A stretch of DNA of 64,000 nt from assembly GCF_000026365.1 (NCBI RefSeq), contig NC_012992.1, forward strand, positions 1,364,001-1,428,000. The letters are read 5' to 3'. This stretch comes from Zygosaccharomyces rouxii (taxonomy: Eukaryota > Ascomycota > Saccharomycetes > Saccharomycetales > Saccharomycetaceae). The position numbers and the translations under genes were made by a program. The notes beneath the pieces are model-generated. The model did no database searches, had not been told where the DNA came from, and was given only the letters and a program-made list of their open reading frames with translations. The first letter of the stretch is position 1; each line of letters begins with the position of its first letter. Positions 19,159 to 28,441 of the stretch are shown here, piece after piece.

Positions 19159-20160
19159 TTAAGCTAACGGAGCTTCTTCTTGTACTTGATGAGAGTGAGT
19201 TCCGTGTTGCCAAGCTGGCTCTTCTTCCTCAACGTATTCCTCTCCTTCTGGGAGCTCTTCGACGACTTCCTCTTCCTCTGGCTCACCATCAACGTAATCT
19301 TCTTCGTACTCTTCTTCTGGAATGTATTCGTCTTGCTTGAAAGAAAGAGTTGGTTTGACCAAAGCGGAATCTAGAGTCCATTCGTTCAAAGCAGATTCAG
19401 CATCGATGATAATTTGCTTAGATGCTTCATAACCATCGTAAGCTGGTCTAGTTTCACCTGGTGTCACAGGTGAATCATCTAACAATTCCAAGAGAGCCTT
19501 ACCGTAACCTGCAATTAGGGCAATCTTTTCAGAATGTTCAATGATAGAATCGAATTGATAGTGGAAGGCAGCACGCAATTTTGACCTTGTGATGTTTGAC
19601 AGTTGAGCTTCTGCGACCAATGATTCAGCTTCAGCTCTAACCAATTCTTGTTCCAAAACTTCAATCTTTGGAGATTCTGGATCCTTGTATTTCAAGTAAG
19701 CAATCTTATCAGTGACCTTGTCCTTTCTGTCACGAGATGGTTGGACGGAACCTTCAATGTCTCTGATAGATTTTAGAGTCAAACGGTACTGGTCGTAACG
19801 ATCGATGAATTGGTCATCCAATTCAGAAACTTCGTAGATTAGCACACCCAATTTATCAGTAATATCGGAAACGTCATCATCGTTTTCTAGACCCCAGATG
19901 GATAACTGCTTAGCAGCATCACGTCTTTCGTTGGCAGCCACTTCCATTGAACGCAAAACGTTCTTTTCCATCTTGACCAACTGGGAAAGCTTCCTCGAAA
20001 GTTCAGGACCAAAGGAACCAGCGGTATTACGACGGAAAGAGTAGGCCAAACCACCCTTACCAAAGAACCGACTCTTGGTAGAGGAAGTTGGTGGTGGTGG
20101 ATTCTGAAGTTCAGAAGCAGTTGGTACTCTTGAGTTTCTTAGAGAATACGTTCTATGCAT
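19159..20160 (-). CDS. PIL1: Pil1, eisosome core BAR-domain protein
   Basis: The product has 333 residues and starts MHRTYSLRNSRVPTASELQN, the highly conserved Pil1/Lsp1 N-terminus that inserts into the membrane. The BAR domain spans about 40-270. The Pkh1/2 phosphorylation segment LLDDSPVTPGETRPAY places Ser230 and Thr233 at the same numbers as in S. cerevisiae Pil1. The C-terminus is acidic (EEEYEEDYVDGEPEEEE). Pil1 coats furrow-shaped plasma-membrane domains that organise nutrient transporters and sphingolipid signalling. PIL1 and LSP1 are whole-genome-duplication paralogues, so this is probably the single pre-duplication gene. Its place between COG4 and YTH1 merges the VII and XVI orders. 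Confidence 0.95.
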   Translation of the reverse strand: MHRTYSLRNSRVPTASELQNPPPPTSSTKSRFFGKGGLAYSFRRNTAGSFGPELSRKLSQLVKMEKNVLRSMEVAANERRDAAKQLSIWGLENDDDVSDITDKLGVLIYEVSELDDQFIDRYDQYRLTLKSIRDIEGSVQPSRDRKDKVTDKIAYLKYKDPESPKIEVLEQELVRAEAESLVAEAQLSNITRSKLRAAFHYQFDSIIEHSEKIALIAGYGKALLELLDDSPVTPGETRPAYDGYEASKQIIIDAESALNEWTLDSALVKPTLSFKQDEYIPEEEYEEDYVDGEPEEEEVVEELPEGEEYVEEEEPAWQHGTHSHQVQEEAPLA

Positions 20161-20990
20161 TTGTTTTGATAGTTATATTGGTAATAACAGTAAGGGGAGA
20201 ACTAATTCAAAAAAGAAAAAATATTATAGTCTAACCAAAGTACAATTTCTTCTCTTCTAGCAGTATAATATAGTTCCTCTCTCACTATCTCTCCTATTCC
20301 TAGTGCTAGCAAAGAGGAGAAAAGGGGCAAAGGGTTGTCAAGGAAATCGCCTGCTGTTGAGAACACAGTTTATATAATTACCAGTACTCATAATCTTTGA
20401 ACGAAAAAAGCAAACTCATCCCTTTTCCTCTTTGGGCAAATTGCGGTTCGCGGTATCGCGCAGTGAATAATTTTTTTTTTTTGTTTGTCCTGTGCGGCCA
20501 TTTCTGAGTTGTGGTGGATTGGGTTCTAAGGGCGGAGTTCTCTATGCTTCTCTCGTCGTCAAGATTATGAATGAAAGAGGGTAACCAGCCCATGAGATTT
20601 GCTAAGTTCCAAACCCCTCCTACCTATTACGTCGAGAGTGTTGTCCATTTCATTGCAGGGGCATATACCGGATTGGGGAAGCTAGTAGCGGATCGGTAAA
20701 GGAATAGCTCGGGAGAATAATAGAAGAGCCCAGCAAGGTGATTAATATGAGATAATGAGGCACTTGGCGTTCAAAAACATCTGCTGGTCTCAATTCCTAA
20801 AAAATATGTTGGGGGGAAAACCCGATTGGGCAGACATAGAGAAGGAAACCCCCAGGAAAAAGAAAGGAAAGGGGAGGTGAGCGAACAGGGAATAGCTACT
20901 CGTGCTTTGTGACGGCGGTAACGAAGTAAGGAAGCAAAAAAAGCTCACGTGCACAGCAACATTGCTGCACTGCAATATCCAAAAAGAGTT
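20161..20990. other. PIL1 upstream region; expected ISR1/PDC6 positions are empty
   Basis: The 830 bp between the PIL1 start and the YTH1 stop contain no ORF over about 90 codons and no kinase or decarboxylase similarity, although S. cerevisiae has ISR1 (XVI) and PDC6 (VII) near the equivalent positions. Visible sequence features are a T run near 20470, a GC-rich stretch (GCGGTTCGCGGTATCGCG, about 20443-20460) and a CACGTG at 20946-20951. The region is probably the PIL1 promoter plus YTH1 3' end. Confidence 0.5.
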
Positions 20991-21623
20991 CTATGCAGGT
21001 ATTTCACCATTAATTATTGCATTCAGTCTTCTTTCCTTCTCAGCATCCGACTTCCTCGTATTTATTTCTTCATCCTTCTTGATTCTCAACTTACTCAAGT
21101 CACCAGGCACTACAAATGATGGATGTGCCATATCACAATCACGTCTACCCAAAGGACAAAATCCGGTTAAGTAGCGCGGACATAACACTTTCTTCACATG
21201 ACGTTTTTTGCAATTTGGACCCTGTGGACAAAATCCCATTGTGTATTCCTCGCAGGGCGCAATCTTTGACTGTGGGTCTATATGTAGATACTGACATTCG
21301 GGTGTTTGAGTACAGTAGCCGTTTTTCGAATAGAAAACACATTCTGGCATCTTACGTAAATTGTACTCGTGTAGATATTCACATTGGTCGTTCTTTTTAC
21401 ACAATCCACGTAACCAGTGCTTACAAACGATCTTGTTATGGAATATGGGCAAGACGTGTTTCTTCGGACATGATGCGCCTCTGGGACATGAACTTGGGCC
21501 CTCTCTTGGATTGTAAAATTCACATACGGGTCTATCAGGATCCTGCGAGAACGAGTACTCCTGCCTTAGAAATGGCTCAAATTTAAAGGGATACAGCGAG
21601 GTATCCATATGCACAACAGTCAT
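20991..21623 (-). CDS. YTH1: Yth1, CCCH zinc-finger subunit of the pre-mRNA cleavage and polyadenylation factor
   Basis: The 210-residue protein contains five CCCH zinc fingers in a row, at about residues 34-56, 67-85, 95-114, 124-142 and 148-167, each with Cys-Cys-Cys-His present. That count and the length match Yth1 (YPR107C, 208 residues), the CPSF30 orthologue. Yth1 binds the polyadenylation signal region of pre-mRNA and bridges Fip1 and Pap1 within CPF. The short basic C-terminus (SKLRIKKDEEINTRKSDAEKE) is also conserved. It is divergent from RPN7. Confidence 0.95.
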   Translation of the reverse strand: MTVVHMDTSLYPFKFEPFLRQEYSFSQDPDRPVCEFYNPREGPSSCPRGASCPKKHVLPIFHNKIVCKHWLRGLCKKNDQCEYLHEYNLRKMPECVFYSKNGYCTQTPECQYLHIDPQSKIAPCEEYTMGFCPQGPNCKKRHVKKVLCPRYLTGFCPLGRRDCDMAHPSFVVPGDLSKLRIKKDEEINTRKSDAEKERRLNAIINGEIPA

Positions 21624-22083
21624 GGTTGGGAAACAGGCTTTAGTGTTTGGTTCTCAGGGTTGGTGTTCGTTACGCCTGTATGATAAATCGAATCCATACG
21701 AATATGTTTGTTAGCTTGTATTGTTTGTTAAGTGAGAAGAAGTGATAATTGAAAAACGATGAAGATCGTGAATGACGAAAGGAAAACTATCACATGGGCG
21801 GTGGTCGACATAGCGCCGCACAGGAGGCGGCTGTGCAACATGCATGGAACGGCGATTTTCTGGAACCTTCTGTTGGGAGATACGTGGCAAATGATGTGAG
21901 AAAATGGTTACCCTCACAAGTCACACGAGGAGCACGTGACTAGAGAAATCTCAAAAAAAAAAGTTCCAATCGCTTTCTAAGGGACCATATGTTATTGAAC
22001 AGTTTGCCACTCAACGAAGAAGGCAATAAGCGGAAAGCCTAGTTCACCAAAGAGCATACATACAGTTATCGATCGTTATCATC
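21624..22083. promoter_or_regulatory. YTH1/RPN7 divergent promoter with two PACE-like sites and CACGTG
   Basis: CGTGGCAAA (21893-21901, plus) and AGTGGCAAA (22003-22011, minus) each match 8 of 9 bases of the Rpn4 element GGTGGCAAA, and lie 73-191 bp upstream of the RPN7 ATG. CACGTGAC is at 21933-21940 between them. Rpn4 control of a 26S proteasome gene is expected. Confidence 0.6.
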
Positions 22084-23310
22084 ATGGCTGAAGAAGAACC
22101 AGTTTTCGAGGATCCAGCAGTTCACAAGGTGCCCAATTACGAAGTATCAGAATGGGCGTTTGTTCTATCTCAACCCAAGATTAAAGCCAATAGACCAGAA
22201 GTAATTTCAAAAGTCTTAGAAGTCATTGAGCAAGAGGAAATGGGACCTTACTACAAATACCTATGCGAAGAATATTTACCTCAGGGCGTGTTAAAGTTCG
22301 ATTCCAAATTTTATGAACAGTTGTGTGACAAGAACGAGCAGCATATTACAGAACTCAAAGAGCATTTAAGCGAAGTAGAGGAAAATGACGAAGGTGAATT
22401 GGAACAAGCACAGTGTTGGATTAAATTGGGTGAATACTATGCACAAATCGGTGATCGTGTCAATGCAGAAGAAACTTTAGAAAAGGCATTACAGAAGGCT
22501 ATATCTACAGGTGCAAAGATTGACGTTATTATGACAATTACAAGACTAGGATTCTTCTACAACGACCAAAAATTCGTCAAGGAAAAATTGGAACAGGCAA
22601 ACTTAATGATTGAAAAAGGTGGTGATTGGGAGAGACGTAATCGTTTCAAAACATATTTGGGTATCCACTGTTTAGCTATCAGAGATTTTAAAGAGGCGGC
22701 TAAGCTTTTAGTGGATTCTCTGGCGACTTTTACATCGAATGAATTGACCTCATACGAAAGCATTGCTACTTACGCATCCGTAGCAGGTCTATTTACTCTT
22801 GAAAGAACGGAGTTGAAGTCTAAAGTGATCGATTCACCTGAGATGTTATCGTTGCTAACCACAACAAAGGCCTTACAATCGATCAGCTCACTAACGATCT
22901 CCCTTTACACCTCCGAGTACGCTTCGTTCTTCCCCTACTTGTTGGAAACTTACGATAACGTTCTAGTGCCCTGCAAATATTTGAATGCTCACGCGGACTT
23001 TTTTGTCAGGGAAATGAGATGCAAGGTATACGCTCAACTACTAGAATCCTACAACACTCTTTCACTAACGTCCATGGCCCAAGCATTCGGTGTAAGTGTA
23101 GATTTTATCGACGCTGATTTGGGTAAATTTGTACCTAACAAACAATTGAATTGCGTAATTGATAGAGCTAACGGTGTTGTTGAAACCAACAGACCTGACA
23201 GCAAGAACGCTCAGTACCACTTGCTCGTTAAACAGGGTGACGGACTGCTGACCAAGATGCAGAAGTACAGCGCAGCAGTTAGATTGACTGGCTCAGATCA
23301 CGTGGCATAA
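22084..23310 (+). CDS. RPN7: Rpn7, 19S regulatory particle lid subunit (PCI domain)
   Basis: The 408-residue product (429 in S. cerevisiae YPR108W) starts MAEEEPVFEDPAVHKVPNYE. TPR-like helical repeats cover roughly 100-240 (CWIKLGEYYAQIGDRVNAEETL), followed by the PCI domain at about 240-390 with YASVAGLFTLERTELKSKVIDSP and SLTSMAQAFGVSVDFIDADL. Rpn7 is a scaffold of the proteasome lid that helps join lid and base. Upstream PACE-like sites fit co-regulation with PRE2. The stop is followed directly by a short GTAGGT repeat. Confidence 0.95.
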   Translation: MAEEEPVFEDPAVHKVPNYEVSEWAFVLSQPKIKANRPEVISKVLEVIEQEEMGPYYKYLCEEYLPQGVLKFDSKFYEQLCDKNEQHITELKEHLSEVEENDEGELEQAQCWIKLGEYYAQIGDRVNAEETLEKALQKAISTGAKIDVIMTITRLGFFYNDQKFVKEKLEQANLMIEKGGDWERRNRFKTYLGIHCLAIRDFKEAAKLLVDSLATFTSNELTSYESIATYASVAGLFTLERTELKSKVIDSPEMLSLLTTTKALQSISSLTISLYTSEYASFFPYLLETYDNVLVPCKYLNAHADFFVREMRCKVYAQLLESYNTLSLTSMAQAFGVSVDFIDADLGKFVPNKQLNCVIDRANGVVETNRPDSKNAQYHLLVKQGDGLLTKMQKYSAAVRLTGSDHVA

Positions 23311-23318
23311 TTGAATCC

Positions 23319-23364
23319 GTAGGTGCGTAGGTACGTAGTAGGTTCGTAGTAGGTACGTAGGTTC
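23319..23364 (+). repeat. GTAGGT-CGTA microsatellite-like repeat after RPN7
   Basis: Immediately after the RPN7 stop, several imperfect copies of a GTAGGTACGTA unit run for 46 bp. Function unknown; possibly just replication slippage in a 3' UTR. Confidence 0.7.
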
Positions 23365-23782
23365 TAGTTTATCTATATACTTAATAATCACCGAGATATT
23401 TTTCGGTTTTTGGACAATTACCTGAGAGGCTGAAGCAATGTCGACGGGTACGTCCCGTTTGGGCTTTCTGGGCCTTGCTTTCCCATTGGCATAATTTTTC
23501 AGATATGCATCGTAGATCCAGATCCCTTCGGAGTGTTATTAGTTAATACGATTTATTTTTTTTTCCAGCCAGCCGTACCAGCATGGGGGCCGATTTGCGG
23601 ACGAGAGCAAAGAAGCGAACCAAATGATGTCTAATGGCACACTTACAAACGTATTGCCGTTAGACTTCGCTTGCCACAGTGTTCATTTACGAAGATATCG
23701 GTATTTTTCATTCCACATTCGAAAGGCATATGCGGTGTAATTGAACTAAGGATTGGAAGGGGTGACGATGTGCATATTTGTG

Positions 23783-23924
23783 AGGGATGAACTCAACAAG
23801 CGATATCACCGAGGGGGGCCTTCTAGGGATGAATGTGCTTAATTGTCAGCGATATCACCGAGAGAACTTCTTTCTAGGGATGCACTCAATTGTCAGCGAT
23901 CGTACCGAACGTGGCTTTCTTTCC
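23783..23924 (+). repeat. Three imperfect 42-51 bp tandem repeats in the CTT1 promoter
   Basis: Units begin at 23783, 23825 and 23876, each with AGGGATG, followed by GCGATATCACCGA (GCGATCGTACCGA in the third unit) and a pyrimidine-rich CTTCT or CTTTCTTTCC end. A fourth AGGGAT starts at 23925. Two of the AGGGAT blocks read CTAGGGAT, one base off the Gis1/Rph1 post-diauxic element TWAGGGAT. Confidence 0.75.
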
Positions 23925-24044
23925 AGGGATTATCTAATAATGGTTTCGCCAATCAATACTTAAAGGGCTGCTTTCCACTTCATTAAAGGTTGTATCTCAA
24001 ATTCCCTAGAACATCAAGAAACAACCATTAGCAACAATCACAAA

Positions 24045-25724
24045 ATGGTAGGCCAACAACCAGAACACATCTACTCTACTCAAAACGGATTCCCTCACTC
24101 TGCTCACCCATATGGTGCTCAATATGCTAGACCTGACGGTCCACTTCTCTTGCAGGACGTTCATCTAATTGAATCTCTAGCTCACTTCGACAGAGAAAGA
24201 ATTCCAGAAAGAGTTGTCCACGCTAAGGGTGGTGGTTGCAGATTTGAATTTGAATTGACCGATTCTTTGAGCGACATCACTTTTGCCGCTCCATACCAAA
24301 AGCCAGGTTACAAATGCCCAGGTACAGTTAGATTCTCTACCGTCGGTGGTGAATCCGGTTCTCCTGATACTGCCAGAGATCCTAGAGGTACATCTTGGAA
24401 AATGTACACTGACTGGGGTGTTCATGATTACGTTTTCAACAACACTCCAGTCTTCTTCATTAGAGACGGTAACCAATTCCCTCATTTCATCCACACTCAA
24501 AAGAGATACCCACAATCACACTTGGGTCAAGGTGATGACAGTTCCATGTTCTGGGACTATCTAACCCAAAACCCTGAGTCTATTCACCAAATCGTCTACA
24601 TGTTCGGTCCAAGAGGTACTCCAGCATCTTGGGGTGAGATGTCTTCATACTCTGGTCACACTTTCAAGTTTTACAACAAGGAAGGTGATATGACTTATGT
24701 GCAATTCCATATTCTTCCTGAAAAGGGTTTCCAATGTCTAAGTGGTGCTGAAGCTGCTCAATTGGGTGGTTCTTCACCTGATTACCACCACGGTAAGCTT
24801 TACAGACAATTGGAAAGAGGTGAGAAACCTCGTTACAACTGCTTTGTCCAAACTATGACACCAAAGCAGGCAGAAGAGTTCAGATACTCTGTTAACGACT
24901 TGACTAAGGTCTGGCCAAAGAAGCAGTTCCCATTGAGGAAATACGGTACTATTACTTTGACTGAAAATGTCGAAAACTACTTTGAAGAAATCGAACAAAT
25001 CGCCTTCAGTCCTTCCAACACCTGTATCCCTGGTATTGGTCCTTCTAATGATTCTGTTTTGCAAGCTAGATTGTTCTCTTATCCTGACACCCAACGTCAC
25101 AGATTGGGTGCTAACTACCAACAATTGCCTATTAACAGACCAAGAAATGCTGGTTGCCCATTCGCCACTATGTTTTCCACAAGCACAAAGACACCAGCCA
25201 ACGAATGTCCTCACATTGCAACCAACTTCCAAAGAGATGGTCCAGGTTGTTTGTACAACAAGGGTAAGGAACCAAACTACATTTCCAACTTGCCTTCCGC
25301 AACCTTGAAGTTCAAGAACTTGACCGACGACAAGACCACTAACAAGTACAAGGGTGTCGCCCTACAAGGTGAAGAGTCTGCTTCCGTTAAGAAACAGGAA
25401 TTCGAAAGAGAACGTCACGAAAGAATTGTTAACGGTAAGATCAACGAATACTTCATCAAGACTGGTGTGAGTGAGCTAGATGTCGAACAACCAAGAGCAT
25501 TGTACGAAAAGGTGTTTAGCGATGCTGACAGGAAAGAATTGATCAGCAACGTTGTCGGACACGCTTCTAACATTCATGTTCCTGAGATCAAGACCAGAGT
25601 CAGTCAGTACTTCGGTTTGGTCAACAAAGACCTAGGAAAGGCTATTGCTGAAGGTCTAGGTATCAAATGGGAACCATTGGACTTGCAGAGGTACGCAGAC
25701 GCTGTAGGCCATGTTCGCCTCTGA
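24045..25724 (+). CDS. CTT1: Cytosolic catalase T (Ctt1)
   Basis: The 559-residue haem catalase (562 in S. cerevisiae YGR088W) has the active-site His at about 59 (RIPERVVHAKGGG), distal Asn near 133 (FNNTPVFFIRDG) and the haem-ligand Tyr near 346 (RLFSYPDTQRHRLG). It resembles Ctt1 along its whole length, including the Ctt1-type GGGCRFEFELTDSLSDI segment. The C-terminus (DAVGHVRL) is not a clear peroxisomal SKL signal, which fits the cytosolic enzyme. It decomposes hydrogen peroxide during stress. The gene follows RPN7, consistent with the merged VII/XVI order. Codon use is moderately biased, as in an inducible, abundant protein. Confidence 0.95.
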   Translation: MVGQQPEHIYSTQNGFPHSAHPYGAQYARPDGPLLLQDVHLIESLAHFDRERIPERVVHAKGGGCRFEFELTDSLSDITFAAPYQKPGYKCPGTVRFSTVGGESGSPDTARDPRGTSWKMYTDWGVHDYVFNNTPVFFIRDGNQFPHFIHTQKRYPQSHLGQGDDSSMFWDYLTQNPESIHQIVYMFGPRGTPASWGEMSSYSGHTFKFYNKEGDMTYVQFHILPEKGFQCLSGAEAAQLGGSSPDYHHGKLYRQLERGEKPRYNCFVQTMTPKQAEEFRYSVNDLTKVWPKKQFPLRKYGTITLTENVENYFEEIEQIAFSPSNTCIPGIGPSNDSVLQARLFSYPDTQRHRLGANYQQLPINRPRNAGCPFATMFSTSTKTPANECPHIATNFQRDGPGCLYNKGKEPNYISNLPSATLKFKNLTDDKTTNKYKGVALQGEESASVKKQEFERERHERIVNGKINEYFIKTGVSELDVEQPRALYEKVFSDADRKELISNVVGHASNIHVPEIKTRVSQYFGLVNKDLGKAIAEGLGIKWEPLDLQRYADAVGHVRL

Positions 25725-26087
25725 ACCGATAACTATTATTTAATGTTTATATTTATTATCTAGTTATTTATCAGTGATGGTCTCCCATATTGGAGAGACA
25801 TCATTAAACAACATTTCACGATTCGAGTTCAATAAATCTATTCTTCATTATTACGGCAGAGATTTGTCGGTCTTTCAGTTAATCGCGCTTTGTTGAAAAA
25901 TTATCCAAACAAAACACGTCTTCGAATATAAAGAAACTTCAACTCAACATTCGAACGCACAGGAAAACTTTTATCGCTCTAAAAAAAAAAGAGAAGTGAT
26001 TTCGTCGACTGTATCTATAGATAATAGTCACTAATTTTGTTTGGGTAGCTGCTGTTGTACTATTACTTGCTTTTTCAAAACGAAATC
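25725..26087. other. CTT1 3' region / ELO2 promoter, synteny breakpoint
   Basis: This 363 bp stretch contains an imperfect hairpin (25776-25785 against 25792-25802) 50 bp after the CTT1 stop, and AT-rich sequence. Left of it the order follows VII/XVI, right of it III/X, so an ancestral rearrangement endpoint lies here. No tRNA or mobile-element remnant is visible. Confidence 0.6.
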
Positions 26088-27143
26088 ATGGAAGGAGCTA
26101 TTGAGAATGTGGTTATGGAGCATGTTCAAGAACAAGCGCTCGATAACTCAGGTATCTTAAGTGAGTTTATTCCAACGCTGGATAGACCATTCTTTAACAT
26201 TTATCTTTGGGGACATTTTGATTCGATTGTGTCCAAGATAACTGGTGGTAGATTCATCCCACACGAATTCAAATTCGTTGCTGATAAATTACCTTTGAGT
26301 GACCTAAAGTCCGTAATTGCAGCAATCTCCACTTATTATGTTGTCATATTTGGCGGTAAATTTCTTCTGAGGCATTCCGAACCATTTAAATTAAACCTCT
26401 TATTCCAATTGCACAATTTATTCCTAACGCTAGGATCACTATGCCTATTGACGTTGATGGTCGAACAATTGATCCCAATCGTTTGGAGAAATGGACTTTT
26501 CTATGCTATCTGTGATATCGGTGCTTGGACTCAACCAATGGTAACACTTTACTACATCAATTATGTCTTTAAATTCGTTGAATTTATCGATACGCTGTTT
26601 TTGGTGTTGAAGAAGAAGAAGTTGACATTTCTTCACACTTATCACCACGGTGCAACCGCCTTACTGTGCTTTACTCAATTGGTGGGTACAACTGCAATCT
26701 CCTGGGTGCCAATTACTTTAAATTTGGGAGTTCACGTTTTGATGTACTTCTATTACTTATTAGCAGCAAGTGGAATTAGAGTTTGGTGGAAAGAATGGGT
26801 TACTAGATTTCAAATTCTCCAATTTGTTCTAGATATCATTTTCATCTATTTTGCAGTTTACCAAAAAGTGGTTCATCTATATTTCCCAACTTTCCCACAC
26901 TGTGGTGATTGTGTCGGTTCAACAACTGCCACCTTTTCCGGTTGTGCTATTTTGTCTTCCTATTTATTCCTATTCGTGGCATTTTACATTGAAATTTACA
27001 AAAACAAAGGTACCAAGAAGAGTAGAGTCGTGAAGCGTGCCAGTGGTGGTGTTGCCGCCAAAGTTAATGAATATGTTAACATCGATTTGCAAAATGTTTC
27101 AACACCTTCTCCATCTCCAACTAGAGGTTCCAGAAGAAGATAG
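26088..27143 (+). CDS. ELO2: Fatty acid elongase of the ELO family (Elo2/Fen1 type)
   Basis: I start at the ATG at 26088 (MEGAIENVVMEHVQ), giving 351 residues; the frame continues upstream only from a TTG. The multi-pass membrane enzyme has the ELO signatures KFVEFIDTLFLVLKKK and the histidine box FLHTYHHGATAL, plus LGVHVLMYFYY. The C-terminal SRVVKRASGGVAAKVNEYVN is nearly the same as in S. cerevisiae Elo2. Elongases condense malonyl-CoA with acyl-CoA in the ER; Elo2 makes chains up to about C24 for sphingolipids. Because ELO1 and ELO2 are duplication paralogues (YJL196C, YCR034W), this gene represents both; overall similarity is closer to Elo2. Confidence 0.92.
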   Translation: MEGAIENVVMEHVQEQALDNSGILSEFIPTLDRPFFNIYLWGHFDSIVSKITGGRFIPHEFKFVADKLPLSDLKSVIAAISTYYVVIFGGKFLLRHSEPFKLNLLFQLHNLFLTLGSLCLLTLMVEQLIPIVWRNGLFYAICDIGAWTQPMVTLYYINYVFKFVEFIDTLFLVLKKKKLTFLHTYHHGATALLCFTQLVGTTAISWVPITLNLGVHVLMYFYYLLAASGIRVWWKEWVTRFQILQFVLDIIFIYFAVYQKVVHLYFPTFPHCGDCVGSTTATFSGCAILSSYLFLFVAFYIEIYKNKGTKKSRVVKRASGGVAAKVNEYVNIDLQNVSTPSPSPTRGSRRR

Positions 27144-27274
27144 ACTAAAGACGTTTTCTTCCTGTTATTGATTTCTTAGATTCTTAAGATTTATTAATTT
27201 GTTACATCCACATCCTTTTTAATGTTTATGTAAAGAGAAAAAAAAAGAGTCTAAACTATTTATATTCCCCTCAC

Positions 27275-28441
27275 CTACACTTCTGGTGCTGTTAGAAACT
27301 CCAGGTTCCTTGCTCTAAGTTGGGCCAAATTAATAGCTCTACGAAGTATGGCAGGTGTCACCCTAGCGCCTCCTCCTAGAATATCAATGTTTTTTAGGTT
27401 ACCATTGGAATCAGTAATAATACAGATGGTCGATTGTATGCATGCTTCTTCTGCTTCGGTATCTAAATCTGCTAGCAGAATTGGTTGCCTTTCTTCTTTT
27501 TCCATATCATGATCTTCTTGATCCAAGGCCATTTCTGGGTCTAAATCAATAACACCAAAACTAGAAGCATACCCCACACTTTCTCTGGAAATTTTTAATG
27601 GAATTGATCTCCTTGGATCGCATAAAATTTCGTAGGTCTCTCTAACTGACGCACTTCTACCTCTAGTCCTTATAGTCATCTTTAAGTCTGTAGCACGCTC
27701 ATCAATGAAGGCTCTGGGAAGACGAGTATCCTGAAGGGCATAAAGCAGAGAATTCCAACATAGGTCGAACACAGGACCCGTTCGACTAAAGACCACGATT
27801 TTAGCATAAAGAACGTAGGACCATTTCCTTTGTGATAGTGTACGAATAGATGTAGAGACGTCGACATCTTCATCTGGATATAGAACTTTAGCCTCCCCAG
27901 ATTTTTCAGTGGTACGCACACCACATTGTACCTTTAATGAAGATTTTGGGATTAATCCTGAATGTAACACGTAATCGTGCAATTTCTGTGAAATAGTCAT
28001 TTCTTCATCCGTGGGGGCCCCTACACGACCTCTTTCCACTTCTACTAATGGATATACCGGTGCGAATTTAGAAATTTCATCTCTTCCTTTAGTCAAATCT
28101 TCGAGTTCTTGTTCACCTGGATCTTCAGTCTCCACTGGCAGTGTCTCTTCCACTATACCACCAGTGATAGACGTAATGACGAACGTCTTCCCGCTCTTGA
28201 GAACATTAGATCCTAATACGCTATTAGTTGAATCTTCTGATGCAGCATTTTCTAATTTATACCTAGAAAGAGTATTCTGATCGATATGTACATCTCTAAA
28301 TTCCTCAAATCGTTTCAAAGATGGTCTTATACCCAACGAAAGATGTCTCTGTAGAGACAATTCTGGGGATATACGAGCGAGAACTTGAGGAGGAAAAGTC
28401 ACTGGATGGACCTCGACAGTATCTGCTTCAGAACTAGCCAT
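27275..28441 (-). CDS. RRP43: Rrp43, RNase PH-like core subunit of the exosome
   Basis: The 388-residue product (394 in S. cerevisiae YCR035C) starts [20 protein letters not shown]. The N-terminal exosome signature [21 protein letters not shown] and [22 protein letters not shown] are followed by the second half of an RNase PH fold with [24 protein letters not shown]. In eukaryotic exosomes this ring subunit is catalytically inactive and forms the RNA channel. It processes 5.8S rRNA and snoRNAs and degrades RNA. The promoter shared with RBK1 has RRPE and PAC-like motifs, fitting ribosome-biogenesis control. Confidence 0.93.
   Translation of the reverse strand: MASSEADTVEVHPVTFPPQVLARISPELSLQRHLSLGIRPSLKRFEEFRDVHIDQNTLSRYKLENAASEDSTNSVLGSNVLKSGKTFVITSITGGIVEETLPVETEDPGEQELEDLTKGRDEISKFAPVYPLVEVERGRVGAPTDEEMTISQKLHDYVLHSGLIPKSSLKVQCGVRTTEKSGEAKVLYPDEDVDVSTSIRTLSQRKWSYVLYAKIVVFSRTGPVFDLCWNSLLYALQDTRLPRAFIDERATDLKMTIRTRGRSASVRETYEILCDPRRSIPLKISRESVGYASSFGVIDLDPEMALDQEDHDMEKEERQPILLADLDTEAEEACIQSTICIITDSNGNLKNIDILGGGARVTPAILRRAINLAQLRARNLEFLTAPEV

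Larger units (their letters stand above)
23311..24044. promoter_or_regulatory. CTT1 upstream region with STREs and tandem repeats
   Basis: The 734 bp between RPN7 and CTT1 contain STRE cores AGGGG at 23758-23762 and 23812-23816 and three imperfect tandem repeats at 23783-23924. TATA-type AT-rich sequence is seen near 23955-23965. STREs are the Msn2/4 binding sites that drive CTT1 under stress in S. cerevisiae. Confidence 0.6.

Noticed and set aside
25741..25775. Possible replication origin core (TTTATATTTA) after CTT1
   Set aside because: One mismatch to the S. cerevisiae core consensus in AT-rich DNA, and origin motifs differ between yeast genera.
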